Of a stretch of DNA of 64,000 nt, positions 23,528 through 31,624 are shown in pieces. Within the stretch, counting starts at the first letter, position 1. Every line of letters starts with the position of its first letter. The stretch comes from Mucilaginibacter flavus (GTDB taxonomy: Bacteria; Bacteroidota; Bacteroidia; Sphingobacteriales; Sphingobacteriaceae). The notes under the pieces are model-generated. The model did no database searches, had not been told where the DNA came from, and saw only the letters and a list, made by a program, of their open reading frames with translations. The position numbers and the translations under genes were made by a program. Where the stretch lies: contig NZ_JAUFPS010000040.1 of NCBI RefSeq assembly GCF_030409315.1, forward strand, positions 1 through 64,000, read 5' to 3'.

Positions 23528-25492
23528 ATGACTCACTCTAAGCAACTCACTTTTGCGGGTATAATTGTTACCCTAGGTATCATTTTTGGCGATATCGGTA
23601 CTTCCCCTCTTTATGTTTTTCAAACCCTGCTTGTTGAAGGCGGTAAGGTTAACACCGCTTTGGTGCTGGGTTCCATATCCTGCATCTTTTGGACACTTAC
23701 CCTGCAAACCACTTTCAAGTACATTGTAATTACCCTGCAAGCCGATAACAAGGGCGAGGGCGGTATCTTTTCCCTTTATGCCCTGGTAAGGCGTTACGGC
23801 AAATGGCTGGCCATCCCGGCTATTATTGGCGCGGGTACGCTACTGGCCGATGGGATCATCACTCCTCCTATTTCGGTAACCTCGGCTATTGAGGGCTTAA
23901 ACCTGGTGCCTTATTTTTCAAACATCATTATTCCGGGCAATAACCTTATCCTCCTTATTGTAATCCTCATTATTATTTTGCTGTTCTTTTTTCAGCAATT
24001 TGGCACCAAGGTGGTTGGCGCGGCATTTGGGCCGGTAATGTTAATGTGGTTTATTATGCTGGGCATTTTGGGTACTATGCAAGTGATGCATTATCCGGCC
24101 ATTTTTAAAGCGCTGAACCCATACTACGGCGCGCGCTTATTGATGGATCACCCTAAAGGTTTCTGGCTGTTAGGCGCAGTATTTTTGTGTACCACGGGGG
24201 CCGAAGCGTTATACTCAGACCTGGGTCATTGCGGACGTAAAAACATACAGATAAGCTGGATTTTTGTTAAAACCACTTTAGTATTAAATTACCTGGGACA
24301 AGGCGCATGGGTGTTATCTCAATCGCCATCAAAAAACTTTACCGGCGTTAACCCGTTTTTTGAAATAGTACCTCATCAATTTTTAGTGCCGAGTGTGGCT
24401 TTGGCTACCCTGGCCACCATTATTGCCAGCCAGGCCTTAATCAGCGGATCATTTACTTTGATCAGCGAGGCCGTGAGCATGAACTTTTGGCCACGCATCA
24501 CCATTAAATACCCATCAAACATTCGCGGGCAAATCTATATCCCCAGCATTAACTGGATTCTTTGCATAGGCTGCATCCTGGTATCGTTATACTTCCGCAC
24601 CTCAAGCGCTATGACGGCTGCGTACGGCTTTAGTATCACCATAGCCATGCTAAGTACCACCATTTTAATGTATTACTTTATGCGTTACGTAAAGCACTGG
24701 CCGGTGTGGTTGGTTACCATTATTCTTTGCGTGTTTTTAACAGTCGAGTTTTCGTTTTTTGTAGCCAACGCTGTTAAAATCCTGAAAAGGTTATTCTTTG
24801 TAGGGTTTGAGGTTGGTTTGATATTTACCATGTATATCTGGTTCAGGGCCAGGAAAATCAACAACCGTTTCCTGCATTTTATTGATATCAAAGACAAACT
24901 GCCACTGCTTAATGCCATCAGCGCCGATACCACGGTAAATAAATACGCCACACACCTGATTTATTTAACCAAAGCCAACAACAGCAGGCAAATTGAGGAA
25001 AAGATCATGTATTCTATCATGAGCCGCAGACCCAAACGTGCCGATACCTATTGGTTTGTACACATCGAAACCACGGCCGAGCCTTATACTATGGAGTACA
25101 GTGTCGACCAGATAGAACCTGGCAAGGTAATCCGCATTGAATACCGCTTAGGCTTCAGGATACAACCGAGAGTGAACATATTGTTCCGCAATGTGGTGGA
25201 AGATATGGTAAAACGCGGGGAGATAGATATCACCAGCAAATACCCATCGCTACAGGAACACAACGTACCTGCCGACTTCCGTTTTGTGATTATGGAAAAA
25301 TTCCTGAGTTACAACAACTCATTTAGCGTAAGCGAAGGTTTTATTTTGAACAGCTACTTCGCCATCAAAAAACTGGCCCAGTCAGAAGCCAAAGCCTTCG
25401 GCCTGGATACCAGCGAAACCCGGATAGAAAAAATACCACTGGTGGTTAAGCCGGTAAATAATATGCACCTGAAACGGGTTGAAGCGGTTTAG
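23528..25492 (+). CDS. kup: Kup-type potassium uptake transporter
   Basis: A 654-residue KUP/HAK/KT potassium transporter, the usual length. The N-terminal helix carries the family pattern GIIFGDIGTSPLYVFQTL. About 12 transmembrane helices run to about residue 445, including the QADNKGEGGIFSLYALV loop and the GAEALYSDLGHCGR segment after helix 5. A soluble C-terminal domain of about 200 residues faces the cytoplasm. KUP proteins take up K+ with protons. The gene is transcribed alone. Its long 424-base upstream region has a hairpin and a possible short leader frame but no riboswitch I can recognise. Confidence 0.96.
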   Translation: MTHSKQLTFAGIIVTLGIIFGDIGTSPLYVFQTLLVEGGKVNTALVLGSISCIFWTLTLQTTFKYIVITLQADNKGEGGIFSLYALVRRYGKWLAIPAIIGAGTLLADGIITPPISVTSAIEGLNLVPYFSNIIIPGNNLILLIVILIIILLFFFQQFGTKVVGAAFGPVMLMWFIMLGILGTMQVMHYPAIFKALNPYYGARLLMDHPKGFWLLGAVFLCTTGAEALYSDLGHCGRKNIQISWIFVKTTLVLNYLGQGAWVLSQSPSKNFTGVNPFFEIVPHQFLVPSVALATLATIIASQALISGSFTLISEAVSMNFWPRITIKYPSNIRGQIYIPSINWILCIGCILVSLYFRTSSAMTAAYGFSITIAMLSTTILMYYFMRYVKHWPVWLVTIILCVFLTVEFSFFVANAVKILKRLFFVGFEVGLIFTMYIWFRARKINNRFLHFIDIKDKLPLLNAISADTTVNKYATHLIYLTKANNSRQIEEKIMYSIMSRRPKRADTYWFVHIETTAEPYTMEYSVDQIEPGKVIRIEYRLGFRIQPRVNILFRNVVEDMVKRGEIDITSKYPSLQEHNVPADFRFVIMEKFLSYNNSFSVSEGFILNSYFAIKKLAQSEAKAFGLDTSETRIEKIPLVVKPVNNMHLKRVEAV

Positions 25493-25499
25493 ATTTTAG

Positions 25500-25588
25500 T
25501 CATTGGGTCATTTGCTTCGCGTCATTAGGTCATTGATTTGCAGGTTGAGCATGCAAATCAATGACTTAATGACCAAATGACTCAATGA
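25500..25588. repeat. Palindromic repeat, GTCATTAGGTCATT family, copy 1
   Basis: The left arm at 25500-25541 consists of repeated TCATTgGGTCATT units ending GATTTGC. The right arm, 25553-25588, starts GCAAATCAATGACTTAATG and is the near complement. It lies between the convergent kup and nucleoid-protein genes, with only a few bases to spare on either side. A related copy is at 26676-26839. Confidence 0.85.
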
Positions 25589-25595
25589 TTTTAAC

Positions 25596-26651
25596 CTACG
25601 CCTCCTCCTTGAAATATACCTTATAAAAATTCATAGCCTTACCATCGTCAAAGCCTTTTTCAATCAGCTCTTTATCGCCATGGATATAGATGTGAAAGTT
25701 TTTATCAAGCTTTAATACACTCTTATAATCGCGGGCCTGTTTTTTCACGGCGTTGCCGGATATTTCGAAAGTGTTGGCAATGGGGGTGTCAAATTCCTCC
25801 TCGTATTGGTTTTTGAAGTTTTTGAACGATTCTATTGCCTCGGGATTACCAATTACCTCATCTGCAAATTCATCCATATCAAAAGTTTCCTTTTCTTTAA
25901 AGTACTTCATTGATCGGTTTAGCAGATCTATCTTATCTGCCTTGCTCATTTCAAACTGATCGTCCAGCTTTTCGGTTACAAAGTTTTTGTAGATGCCCAG
26001 GGTATTACTGGTTTGGTTATAACTATCGTTACGAATTTTTAATTGCAAAAACTGATCTTTCCAGTAAACAGCCGCTTCCTGGCCGCCATTGGTTTTATCA
26101 ACCACAACCACTTTATAGCCGTTTTCCTTTTCGATGTTAAATATCAATACGCCTTTATCCAGTTTATTGATATTGATGGCATCCTGCTCATAATCAACCT
26201 GGAAACCGCCCTGATCCGGGTAAACCTTTAAATAAGTCTCTTTATTTTCCGACTTAAATATGCCAATAGCATCCAGCGGATTACCCTCAATTTGTACCTT
26301 ATCAAAATACACCACATATAGCTCGCCGCCCTTAATATTGGGGTGGGTAGTAACCTTAAACAGGTGCTTGGCTATCTTTTCAGATGCCTCGTGAAATTTC
26401 TCGGGATCATCAAAAGCCATAGTAGCAAAATGATGGATTTCATTGAGCGCCAGATCGCTGCTGTGCATCAGGTGGTAAACCTCGTTCACTTTTTCAAAGG
26501 GCTTTAAAAAATACTGCATCAACAGGTTGGGGATGATCTCATCCTTCAATTCCAGCGGAGCGTCAGACAAAGCATACATTTCATCCTGCAGCGGATTGCC
26601 CACATGATGTACCGAAATAGTGTTAAGCGAGGCTTCAAAAAAACTTACCAT
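25596..26651 (-). CDS. Nucleoid-associated protein (NdpA/YejK-like)
   Basis: A nucleoid-associated protein of the 37-kDa NdpA/YejK family, about 351 residues from the start chosen here. Recognisable parts are the opening VSFFEASLNTISVHHVGNPL, then ELYVVYFDKVQIEGNPLDAIGIFKS and LNRSMKYFKEKETFDMDEF. YejK in E. coli binds the nucleoid and topoisomerases. The longest frame starts at 26681, but the first ten codons overlap a -7 promoter box and a repeat arm. The ATG at 26651 follows that box by 8 bases and gives the usual N-terminus. It would then have an almost leaderless transcript. Convergent with kup, divergent from mnmE. Confidence 0.85.
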   Translation of the reverse strand: MVSFFEASLNTISVHHVGNPLQDEMYALSDAPLELKDEIIPNLLMQYFLKPFEKVNEVYHLMHSSDLALNEIHHFATMAFDDPEKFHEASEKIAKHLFKVTTHPNIKGGELYVVYFDKVQIEGNPLDAIGIFKSENKETYLKVYPDQGGFQVDYEQDAININKLDKGVLIFNIEKENGYKVVVVDKTNGGQEAAVYWKDQFLQLKIRNDSYNQTSNTLGIYKNFVTEKLDDQFEMSKADKIDLLNRSMKYFKEKETFDMDEFADEVIGNPEAIESFKNFKNQYEEEFDTPIANTFEISGNAVKKQARDYKSVLKLDKNFHIYIHGDKELIEKGFDDGKAMNFYKVYFKEEA

Positions 26652-26659
26652 AATTACTG

Positions 26660-26667
26660 CAAAGGTA
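26660..26667 (-). promoter_or_regulatory. -7 box for the nucleoid-associated protein gene
   Basis: On the minus strand the box reads TACCTTTG, a fit to TAnnTTTG. It ends 8 bases before the ATG at 26651 and rules against the start at 26681. Confidence 0.5.
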
Positions 26668-26675
26668 ATTTTTTT

Positions 26676-26839
26676 AGTCATTGGTCACCGGTCATTAGTC
26701 ATTTGTTGCAATCGTCATTAGTCATCAAAAAGTAGTTCATAGTTGCTATTGGGTGTTGTTAATCGTATTTGTGCTACTTTTGCCTTTAGATCATTGAGCC
26801 GACATAAAACCAATGACTAATGACCAATGACTAATGACC
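26676..26839. repeat. Split palindromic repeat flanking the mnmE promoter
   Basis: The left arm (26676-26703) carries GTCATTGGTCAccGGTCATTAGTCATT. The right arm (26810-26839) is built of CCAATGACTAATGACC units, the complement of the left arm. About 105 bases of unique promoter sequence separate the arms. The right arm contains the mnmE ATG at 26827 and its next codons, and the left arm reaches the extended 5' frame of the nucleoid-protein gene. It is the same family as 25500-25588. Confidence 0.8.
26775..26782 (+). promoter_or_regulatory. Candidate -7 box for mnmE
   Basis: TACTTTTG fits TAnnTTTG and lies 44 bases before the mnmE ATG. Confidence 0.45.
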
Positions 26840-28257
26840 ATGATACCATCGTCGCCCTTGCTACTCCTAACGGGATTGGCGCTATAGCCGTGATCCGCCT
26901 TTCGGGATTGGATGCTATTGCCATTGCCAACAGTGTTTGGCGGGGAAAAGATTTAAGCAAACAGGCTTCACATACCATCCACTTCGGTCATATAGTAGAT
27001 GGCGACCTGGTGCTCGATGAAGTGTTGGCGTCATTATTTGTTGCCCCGCGGTCATACACCCGCGAAAACGTGGTAGAGATCTCCTGTCACGCGTCGGGCT
27101 ACATTATTGAGTCGATTATTAAGCTGTTTATCAAAAAAGGCGCCAGGAGCGCCAAACCGGGTGAATTTACCCTACGCGCGTTCCTCAACGGCCAGCTCGA
27201 CTTGTCGCAAGCCGAAGCCGTTGCCGATTTGATAGCCTCCAACTCCAAAGCATCGCAACAAGTTGCCTTACAGCAGCTGCGCGGCGGTTTTAGCACCCAG
27301 TTGCAGTTACTGCGCGAACAACTGGTAAACTTTGCCTCGTTAATTGAGTTGGAACTCGACTTTGCCGAAGAGGATGTAGAGTTTGCCAACCGCGATCAGC
27401 TGAAAAACCTCATCCATGAGATCACCAAAATAGTAGGCCGGTTGATCCAGTCGTTCGAGTTGGGTAACGCCATCAAAAATGGTGTCAACACCGTAATAGC
27501 CGGCCGGCCCAATGCCGGTAAATCAACGCTGCTGAACGCCCTGCTGAATGAAGAGCGTGCCATTGTAAGCCACATACCCGGCACCACCCGCGATACCATT
27601 GAAGAAGTATTAAACATACAAGGCATTAACTTCAGGCTGATAGATACCGCCGGCATCCGCGAAGCTACCGATGCTATTGAGCAGATAGGCGTGCAGCGCA
27701 CGATGGAAAAGATTAGCCAGTCGGCATTGTTGGTTTATGTGTTTGATGCAGCTACGATTAGCCTTGAAGAATTAAAAAGTGACATAGAAAGCTTAGAAAA
27801 ACCTGGACTTACTATGCTGCTGGTAGCCAATAAAATAGATCTGTTGAAGTCCGGAAGCCCGGAAGTTGGAAAGTCGGAAAGTTTAGAGGCCGGCAAACTA
27901 CAAAATATAAAAGATTTCTTCCGGTCTTCCGGTCTTCCGGCCTTCCGGACAATTTCTATCTCTGCCAAAGAAAAACAATATATAGACGAACTCAAACAAA
28001 ACATCTACACCTCGGCCATTAAAGATCAGCTCAGCGGCGACGAAACCCTGGTAACCAACATCCGCCATCTGGAAGCCCTCCAAAAAACAGAGGAAGCATT
28101 GATCAGGGTATTAGGCGGCATAGATGGAAGCATTACGTCTGATTTTCTGTCGATGGATATTAAACAATCGCTTCACTATCTTGGCGAGATTACCGGGGTG
28201 GTTACTACGGATGATTTGCTGGAGAATATATTTAGTAAGTTTTGCATTGGAAAATAG
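26827..28257 (+). CDS. mnmE: tRNA uridine-5-carboxymethylaminomethyl GTPase MnmE
   Basis: A 476-residue MnmE, which works with MnmG to modify U34 of several tRNAs. The N-terminal folate-type domain is at 1-120 (DTIVALATPNGIGAIAVIRLSG), and helices flank a G domain: G1 GRPNAGKST, G2/G3 PGTTRDT and DTAGIRE, G4 NKID (335-338), G5 SAK (379-381). The C-terminus FCIGK has the catalytic Cys473. Residues about 341-374, between G4 and G5, are encoded by a palindromic repeat and appear as an extra loop of about 20 residues relative to E. coli MnmE. The reading frame is intact and all catalytic parts remain, so the protein is probably functional. The start codon lies inside another repeat arm. Confidence 0.96.
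   Translation: MTNDHDTIVALATPNGIGAIAVIRLSGLDAIAIANSVWRGKDLSKQASHTIHFGHIVDGDLVLDEVLASLFVAPRSYTRENVVEISCHASGYIIESIIKLFIKKGARSAKPGEFTLRAFLNGQLDLSQAEAVADLIASNSKASQQVALQQLRGGFSTQLQLLREQLVNFASLIELELDFAEEDVEFANRDQLKNLIHEITKIVGRLIQSFELGNAIKNGVNTVIAGRPNAGKSTLLNALLNEERAIVSHIPGTTRDTIEEVLNIQGINFRLIDTAGIREATDAIEQIGVQRTMEKISQSALLVYVFDAATISLEELKSDIESLEKPGLTMLLVANKIDLLKSGSPEVGKSESLEAGKLQNIKDFFRSSGLPAFRTISISAKEKQYIDELKQNIYTSAIKDQLSGDETLVTNIRHLEALQKTEEALIRVLGGIDGSITSDFLSMDIKQSLHYLGEITGVVTTDDLLENIFSKFCIGK
27848..27950. repeat. Palindromic element inserted in frame in mnmE
   Basis: The left arm, 27848-27881, is built of 8-base units of type CCGGAAGn (GTCCGGAAGCCCGGAAG). The right arm, 27916-27950, is built of the complementary CTTCCGGn units (CTTCCGGTCTTCCGG) and ends with GGAC, the complement of the left-arm GTCC. 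A 34-base spacer lies between. It encodes about 34 residues between motifs G4 and G5 of MnmE without breaking the frame. Confidence 0.9.
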
Positions 28258-28263
28258 CCAATA

Positions 28264-28284
28264 TAATTAATTGACAATTAATTA
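28264..28284. repeat. AT-rich perfect hairpin after mnmE
   Basis: TAATTAATTG and CAATTAATTA, 10 bases each, flank a single A. It lies 6 bases after the mnmE stop. There is no T run directly after it, so termination is uncertain. Confidence 0.5.
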
Positions 28285-28468
28285 TTAAATAAAACAGAAA
28301 GTAAAAATCTTCATTTTAATTTCTTAAATTTTATATTATCAAGGAATTATATATAAAGCCAGTCGGTATATTTTTGCTTTTTGTTACTATTAGAAAGTAA
28401 TTTCGGTGCTTTTTTGGTTCCCAAAGTACCTTTTGTTCCTCATTTTTCAGTGTCATGTAAATCGCTGT

Positions 28469-28548
28469 AACTATCGATCCGCAAAATTGCGGAGAAAAAC
28501 ATTTTCCCCGCAATTTTCGACAACATGCATATTTATTTATCGATAGTT
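28469..28548. repeat. Inverted repeat upstream of the AAA ATPase
   Basis: AACTATCGAT at 28469-28478 and its perfect complement ATCGATAGTT at 28539-28548 enclose 60 bases. That interior holds a small TCCGCAA/TTGCGGA hairpin at about 28476-28491. The right arm ends one base before the 33-bp direct repeats. Confidence 0.65.
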
Positions 28549-28549
28549 T

Positions 28550-28633
28550 TACCCTAATTCTGTGCCAAATACAATTGAATATTACCCTAATTTTGTGCCA
28601 TAAAATTAAAATATTTACCCTAATTTTGTGACA
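28550..28633 (+). repeat. Three direct repeats with exact 33-bp period
   Basis: TACCCTAATTcTGTGCCA begins at 28550, TACCCTAATTTTGTGCCA at 28583 and TACCCTAATTTTGTGaCA at 28616. The 18-base cores are nearly identical, while the 15 bases between are not conserved, which suggests three protein-binding sites on one face of the helix. The third core overlaps the ATG of the ATPase gene (28633) and each of the last two includes a TAATTTTG fitting the -7 promoter box. Other sequence in the 375-base gap is AT-rich with no gene. Confidence 0.85.
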
Positions 28634-29991
28634 TGTTCAAAAGAAGTATCGTAGCAGAATTAGAAAAATGGTTGACTAAACATGACCGTAAGCCGCTGAT
28701 AATTAGAGGTGCAAGGCAAGTTGGTAAAACAACAATGATTAATCAATTCGCAAAGCGATTTGAGCAATACATTTATCTCAACTTGGAACTAGCTAACGAT
28801 AGGTTACCCTTTGAGCATTTCAATAACATCGAGGTGTTAGTACAAACCTTATTTTTTATAAAAGATAAAGCGCTATCAAAAAAGGGAAAAACCCTTATTT
28901 TTATTGATGAGATACAAGAGGTGCCGGAAGCATTGAATATTTTACGCTATTTCTATGAGTCGGAACCTGGTATAGCAATAATCGCTGCTGGTAGTATGCT
29001 CGAAACTTTATTCAACAAAAACATAAGTTTTCCTGTTGGACGGGTGGAATACAAAGTATTGCGACCTGCCTCATTTCCTGAATTTTTGGATGCCATTGGT
29101 GAAAGTGCTGCGTTGGAGTATTTAGAAACTACGCCAGCCCCGCAATTTACACATACTAAATTGTTGCAGCTTTTTCACACTTATGCATTGATTGGTGGAA
29201 TGCCCGAAATCGTGAATAATTATAGCTTAAGCAAGGATTTAACTGCATTACAAACTATTTACGAATCTCTCATTGTAGCTTATATAGATGATGTAGAGAA
29301 GTATGCAGCAACAAGTTCGCAGGTACAATACATTCGGCATTCTATCAAAGCATCGTTTTCACAAGCTGGAAAACGTATAAAGTTTGAAGGTTTCGGTAAC
29401 TCTTATTACCGTTCCCGGGATATGAGCGAAGCTTTGCGCACTTTGGAGAATGCGTTGCTTATACAGTTGCTTTACCCATCTACTGATACAAAACTCCCAT
29501 TACTACCCGATCATAAAAAATCACCACGATTACAAATTCTGGATACTGGGATGCTCAATTACTTTGCAGGTATTCAAAAAGAGATATTAGGTACCACTGA
29601 TTTAAATAAAGTATATCAGGGTACAATGATCGAACATCTGGTTGGACAAGAGCTGCTGGCTTCACAATACAACGCTTTAAGCAGTCTTAACTTTTGGGTA
29701 AGGGAAAAAGCGACTTCTTCTGCTGAAGTGGATTTTATTTGGCCGTTTGAAGGCAAACTCATTCCAATTGAAGTAAAATCCGGGGCTGAGGGAAAACTTA
29801 AATCCCTGCATTTATACATGGATTTAGTTTCGCATCAAATGGCTGTACGGTTCTACGCCGGGGAAATATTGATTACAGAAGCTATAACTCCTGAGGGAAA
29901 AAAATATCATTTGCTTAATTTGCCCTACTATCTGGCTTCTCAGACAGAACGCTATCTACATTGGTTTCAAAACAAAATTGAGAATAGTTAA
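28633..29991 (+). CDS. AAA ATPase with DUF4143 C-terminal domain
   Basis: A 452-residue ATP-binding protein of the AAA_14 plus DUF4143 type. Walker A is GARQVGKTT (about 26-34), Walker B LIFIDEIQ (about 88-95), and the sensor segment IIAAGSMLE. The DUF4143 part covers about 220-390, and near its end the AEVDFIW and PIEVKSG strands resemble a PD-(D/E)xK nuclease core. The biochemical role of the family is not established. It is often carried in accessory DNA. Base composition is more AT-rich than the neighbours, and it is preceded by an inverted repeat and three 33-bp-spaced repeats. These suggest that it was acquired and is controlled by its own repeat operator. No partner gene is next to it. 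Confidence 0.9.
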   Translation: MFKRSIVAELEKWLTKHDRKPLIIRGARQVGKTTMINQFAKRFEQYIYLNLELANDRLPFEHFNNIEVLVQTLFFIKDKALSKKGKTLIFIDEIQEVPEALNILRYFYESEPGIAIIAAGSMLETLFNKNISFPVGRVEYKVLRPASFPEFLDAIGESAALEYLETTPAPQFTHTKLLQLFHTYALIGGMPEIVNNYSLSKDLTALQTIYESLIVAYIDDVEKYAATSSQVQYIRHSIKASFSQAGKRIKFEGFGNSYYRSRDMSEALRTLENALLIQLLYPSTDTKLPLLPDHKKSPRLQILDTGMLNYFAGIQKEILGTTDLNKVYQGTMIEHLVGQELLASQYNALSSLNFWVREKATSSAEVDFIWPFEGKLIPIEVKSGAEGKLKSLHLYMDLVSHQMAVRFYAGEILITEAITPEGKKYHLLNLPYYLASQTERYLHWFQNKIENS

Positions 29992-30112
29992 ATATTTTAA
30001 ACCCATCATTCTGCCTTAGCCATTTTTTTGAAAAAAATTACAAGTGTCAAAAAGTAATGCTTACTTTCACAAAGTTATCCACCCTATCGGGTAACAAGAC
30101 AGTATCAAAAAC

Positions 30113-30128
30113 GACCTAAACTTAGGTC
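30113..30128. repeat. Short perfect palindrome
   Basis: GACCTAA and TTAGGTC flank two bases. It lies in the otherwise featureless, AT-rich 249-base gap between the convergent ATPase and EthD genes. It could be an operator or chance. Confidence 0.3.
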
Positions 30129-30240
30129 AAAATGTTTATTTCTAAGATGGCGCTGAAATTCCGTAACTTATTTATAATCAACGACTAATAGCTTTCTGTA
30201 TCGGCAAATAATCCCAACATTTCTGTCACTACCTAATTAT

Positions 30241-30555
30241 TCACACAACCTGGGTTTCGTACAAATATATCTGTACATCGTTGCTGGTGGGTGCCAGTAT
30301 TTTCCGGTCGGCGGCACATTGTTGGCCAATTTCGCTGGCAAAGGCTTGTTTTAGGGTGTCCATACTTTCAAAATAAAGATTGCCTATCAGATAGACGTCG
30401 TTGTGGCCTGTGGTTGATATCAACGGTCCTTGACTTACTTCATATTTGATAAGCCCGGGCAATTGCTTAGCCAACGGAATGTGTACATTCCAATAATGCT
30501 GGTCAAATAATGCAGGGTTGGACGGGGTTTGGTAAATGACGGTCATTTTTGTCAT
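30241..30555 (-). CDS. EthD family protein
   Basis: A 104-residue ferredoxin-like-fold protein of the EthD type. It starts MTKMTVIYQTPSNPALFDQHYWNVHIPLAKQL, with the HYWNVHIPL segment typical of the family. EthD relatives support oxidative degradation systems, but most are of unknown function. It lies 11 bases downstream of the GlxA-type regulator, so the two form an operon. An alternative start three codons later, at 30546, would not change the domain. Confidence 0.8.
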   Translation of the reverse strand: MTKMTVIYQTPSNPALFDQHYWNVHIPLAKQLPGLIKYEVSQGPLISTTGHNDVYLIGNLYFESMDTLKQAFASEIGQQCAADRKILAPTSNDVQIYLYETQVV

Positions 30556-30566
30556 GATGGAGTGAT

Positions 30567-31529
30567 TTAAGCTGCGTCTTTATTATATCGGTTTCGGTAC
30601 TCTAACGGCGATAGGCCGGTAACCCGGCGAAAAACTTCGCGGAAAGCTTTCTGATCGGCGTAACCAACCTCGTACATCACCTCACTAATAGACTTCCGAC
30701 TGCTTTCAAAAGATCGTTTAGCAGCCTCTATTTTTACGCGCTGCGCGTATTCGGTTGGTGTATTGCCGGTGGCCTTTATAAAACGACGATCGAAGTTACG
30801 GCGGCCTATAGCCAGGCTGGCGGCCAGGTGTTCGGTAGCAATCTTTTCGTCCAACCGGCTTTCAATGTAATCCTGCGCTTTTTTAACCAGATCATCATTA
30901 TGCATACGCTGGCCTTTAAAAATGATAAAATCGGCCTGGCTGTGCCGGTCAATCTCAATCTGAAAAACCTTGGCGCAAAAGATAGCCGTTTCCCGCCCGT
31001 AATATTTTTCTACCAGGTACAGGATAAGGTTCAAAAATGAATAAGCACCGCCGTTGGTATATATGCCGTTTTCATCGGTGATCAACAAATCGGTTTTGAT
31101 GTTTACTTTAGGATAAAGCTGTTTAAGCTCATCAGCTGCCGACCAATGTGTTGAACAGCTTTTGCCATCTAACAAACCTGCTGCTGCCAGTAAATACGCA
31201 CCGGTACAAATACTGGCAACTTCGGCCCCTTGCCTGTATTGCCAGCCAATCCAGTCAATCAGTTCGGCATTATCGGCAGTACTTTGATGGTAATTATGAT
31301 TTAGCGAAGGAACGATGATAAGATCGCTATGTTTAATTTCCGAGATGTTTTTATGCGGTTTGGCGGTAAATAAACCGCCATGAAAGCTTACCTCCTCAGC
31401 AATACCGGCAAGCTCTATCTTAAATAACTCTTTACGGTAACCATTAGCCCTACTAAGAATTTTATAGGCGCCTACAATGCTGCTGAGGTTGTTTTCGCCA
31501 TTGGGCACCAGGATGGTTAAATGTTTCAT
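30567..31529 (-). CDS. GlxA-type AraC family transcriptional regulator
   Basis: A 320-residue regulator with two domains. Residues 1-175 form a DJ-1/PfpI-like amidase fold (ILVPNGENNLSSIVGAY, then the nucleophile-elbow-type ASICTGAYLLAAAGLLDG). Residues about 225-315 are the AraC helix-turn-helix pair (LAIGRRNFDRRF and VGYADQKAFREVFRRVTGLSPLEYR). Relatives sense an unknown small molecule and activate transcription. It shares an operon with the EthD gene. It is divergent from the PEP-mutase operon, 95 bases away, which is the likeliest target besides itself. No specific operator was recognised. Confidence 0.9.
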   Translation of the reverse strand: MKHLTILVPNGENNLSSIVGAYKILSRANGYRKELFKIELAGIAEEVSFHGGLFTAKPHKNISEIKHSDLIIVPSLNHNYHQSTADNAELIDWIGWQYRQGAEVASICTGAYLLAAAGLLDGKSCSTHWSAADELKQLYPKVNIKTDLLITDENGIYTNGGAYSFLNLILYLVEKYYGRETAIFCAKVFQIEIDRHSQADFIIFKGQRMHNDDLVKKAQDYIESRLDEKIATEHLAASLAIGRRNFDRRFIKATGNTPTEYAQRVKIEAAKRSFESSRKSISEVMYEVGYADQKAFREVFRRVTGLSPLEYRNRYNKDAA

Positions 31530-31612
31530 GCTATAAAGATAAGGTATTTAACATGTCTAAATCAACCCGTCACAATGTCTAAATTACACCTCATAATGTA
31601 TAAATATTGCGG

Positions 31613-31620
31613 TAGCTTTG
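31613..31620 (+). promoter_or_regulatory. -7 box just before the PEP-mutase gene
   Basis: TAGCTTTG fits TAnnTTTG. Only four bases separate it from the ATG at 31625, so transcription would begin almost at the start codon. Confidence 0.45.
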
Positions 31621-31624
31621 TTTT

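Noticed and set aside
27848..27950. Frameshift or pseudogene in mnmE
   Set aside because: Frame stays open and all motifs, including the C-terminal CIGK, are present; the repeat adds residues only.
28331..28513. 60-residue frame on the minus strand before the ATPase
   Set aside because: Crosses the inverted-repeat region, AT-rich, no protein-like pattern.
28469..29991. AAA ATPase unit as an insertion sequence
   Set aside because: No transposase, no terminal repeat pair around the whole gene and no target duplication; the repeats are all upstream.
30113..30128. Operator for the EthD/GlxA operon
   Set aside because: It lies downstream of both convergent genes, not near their promoters; kept only as a palindrome.
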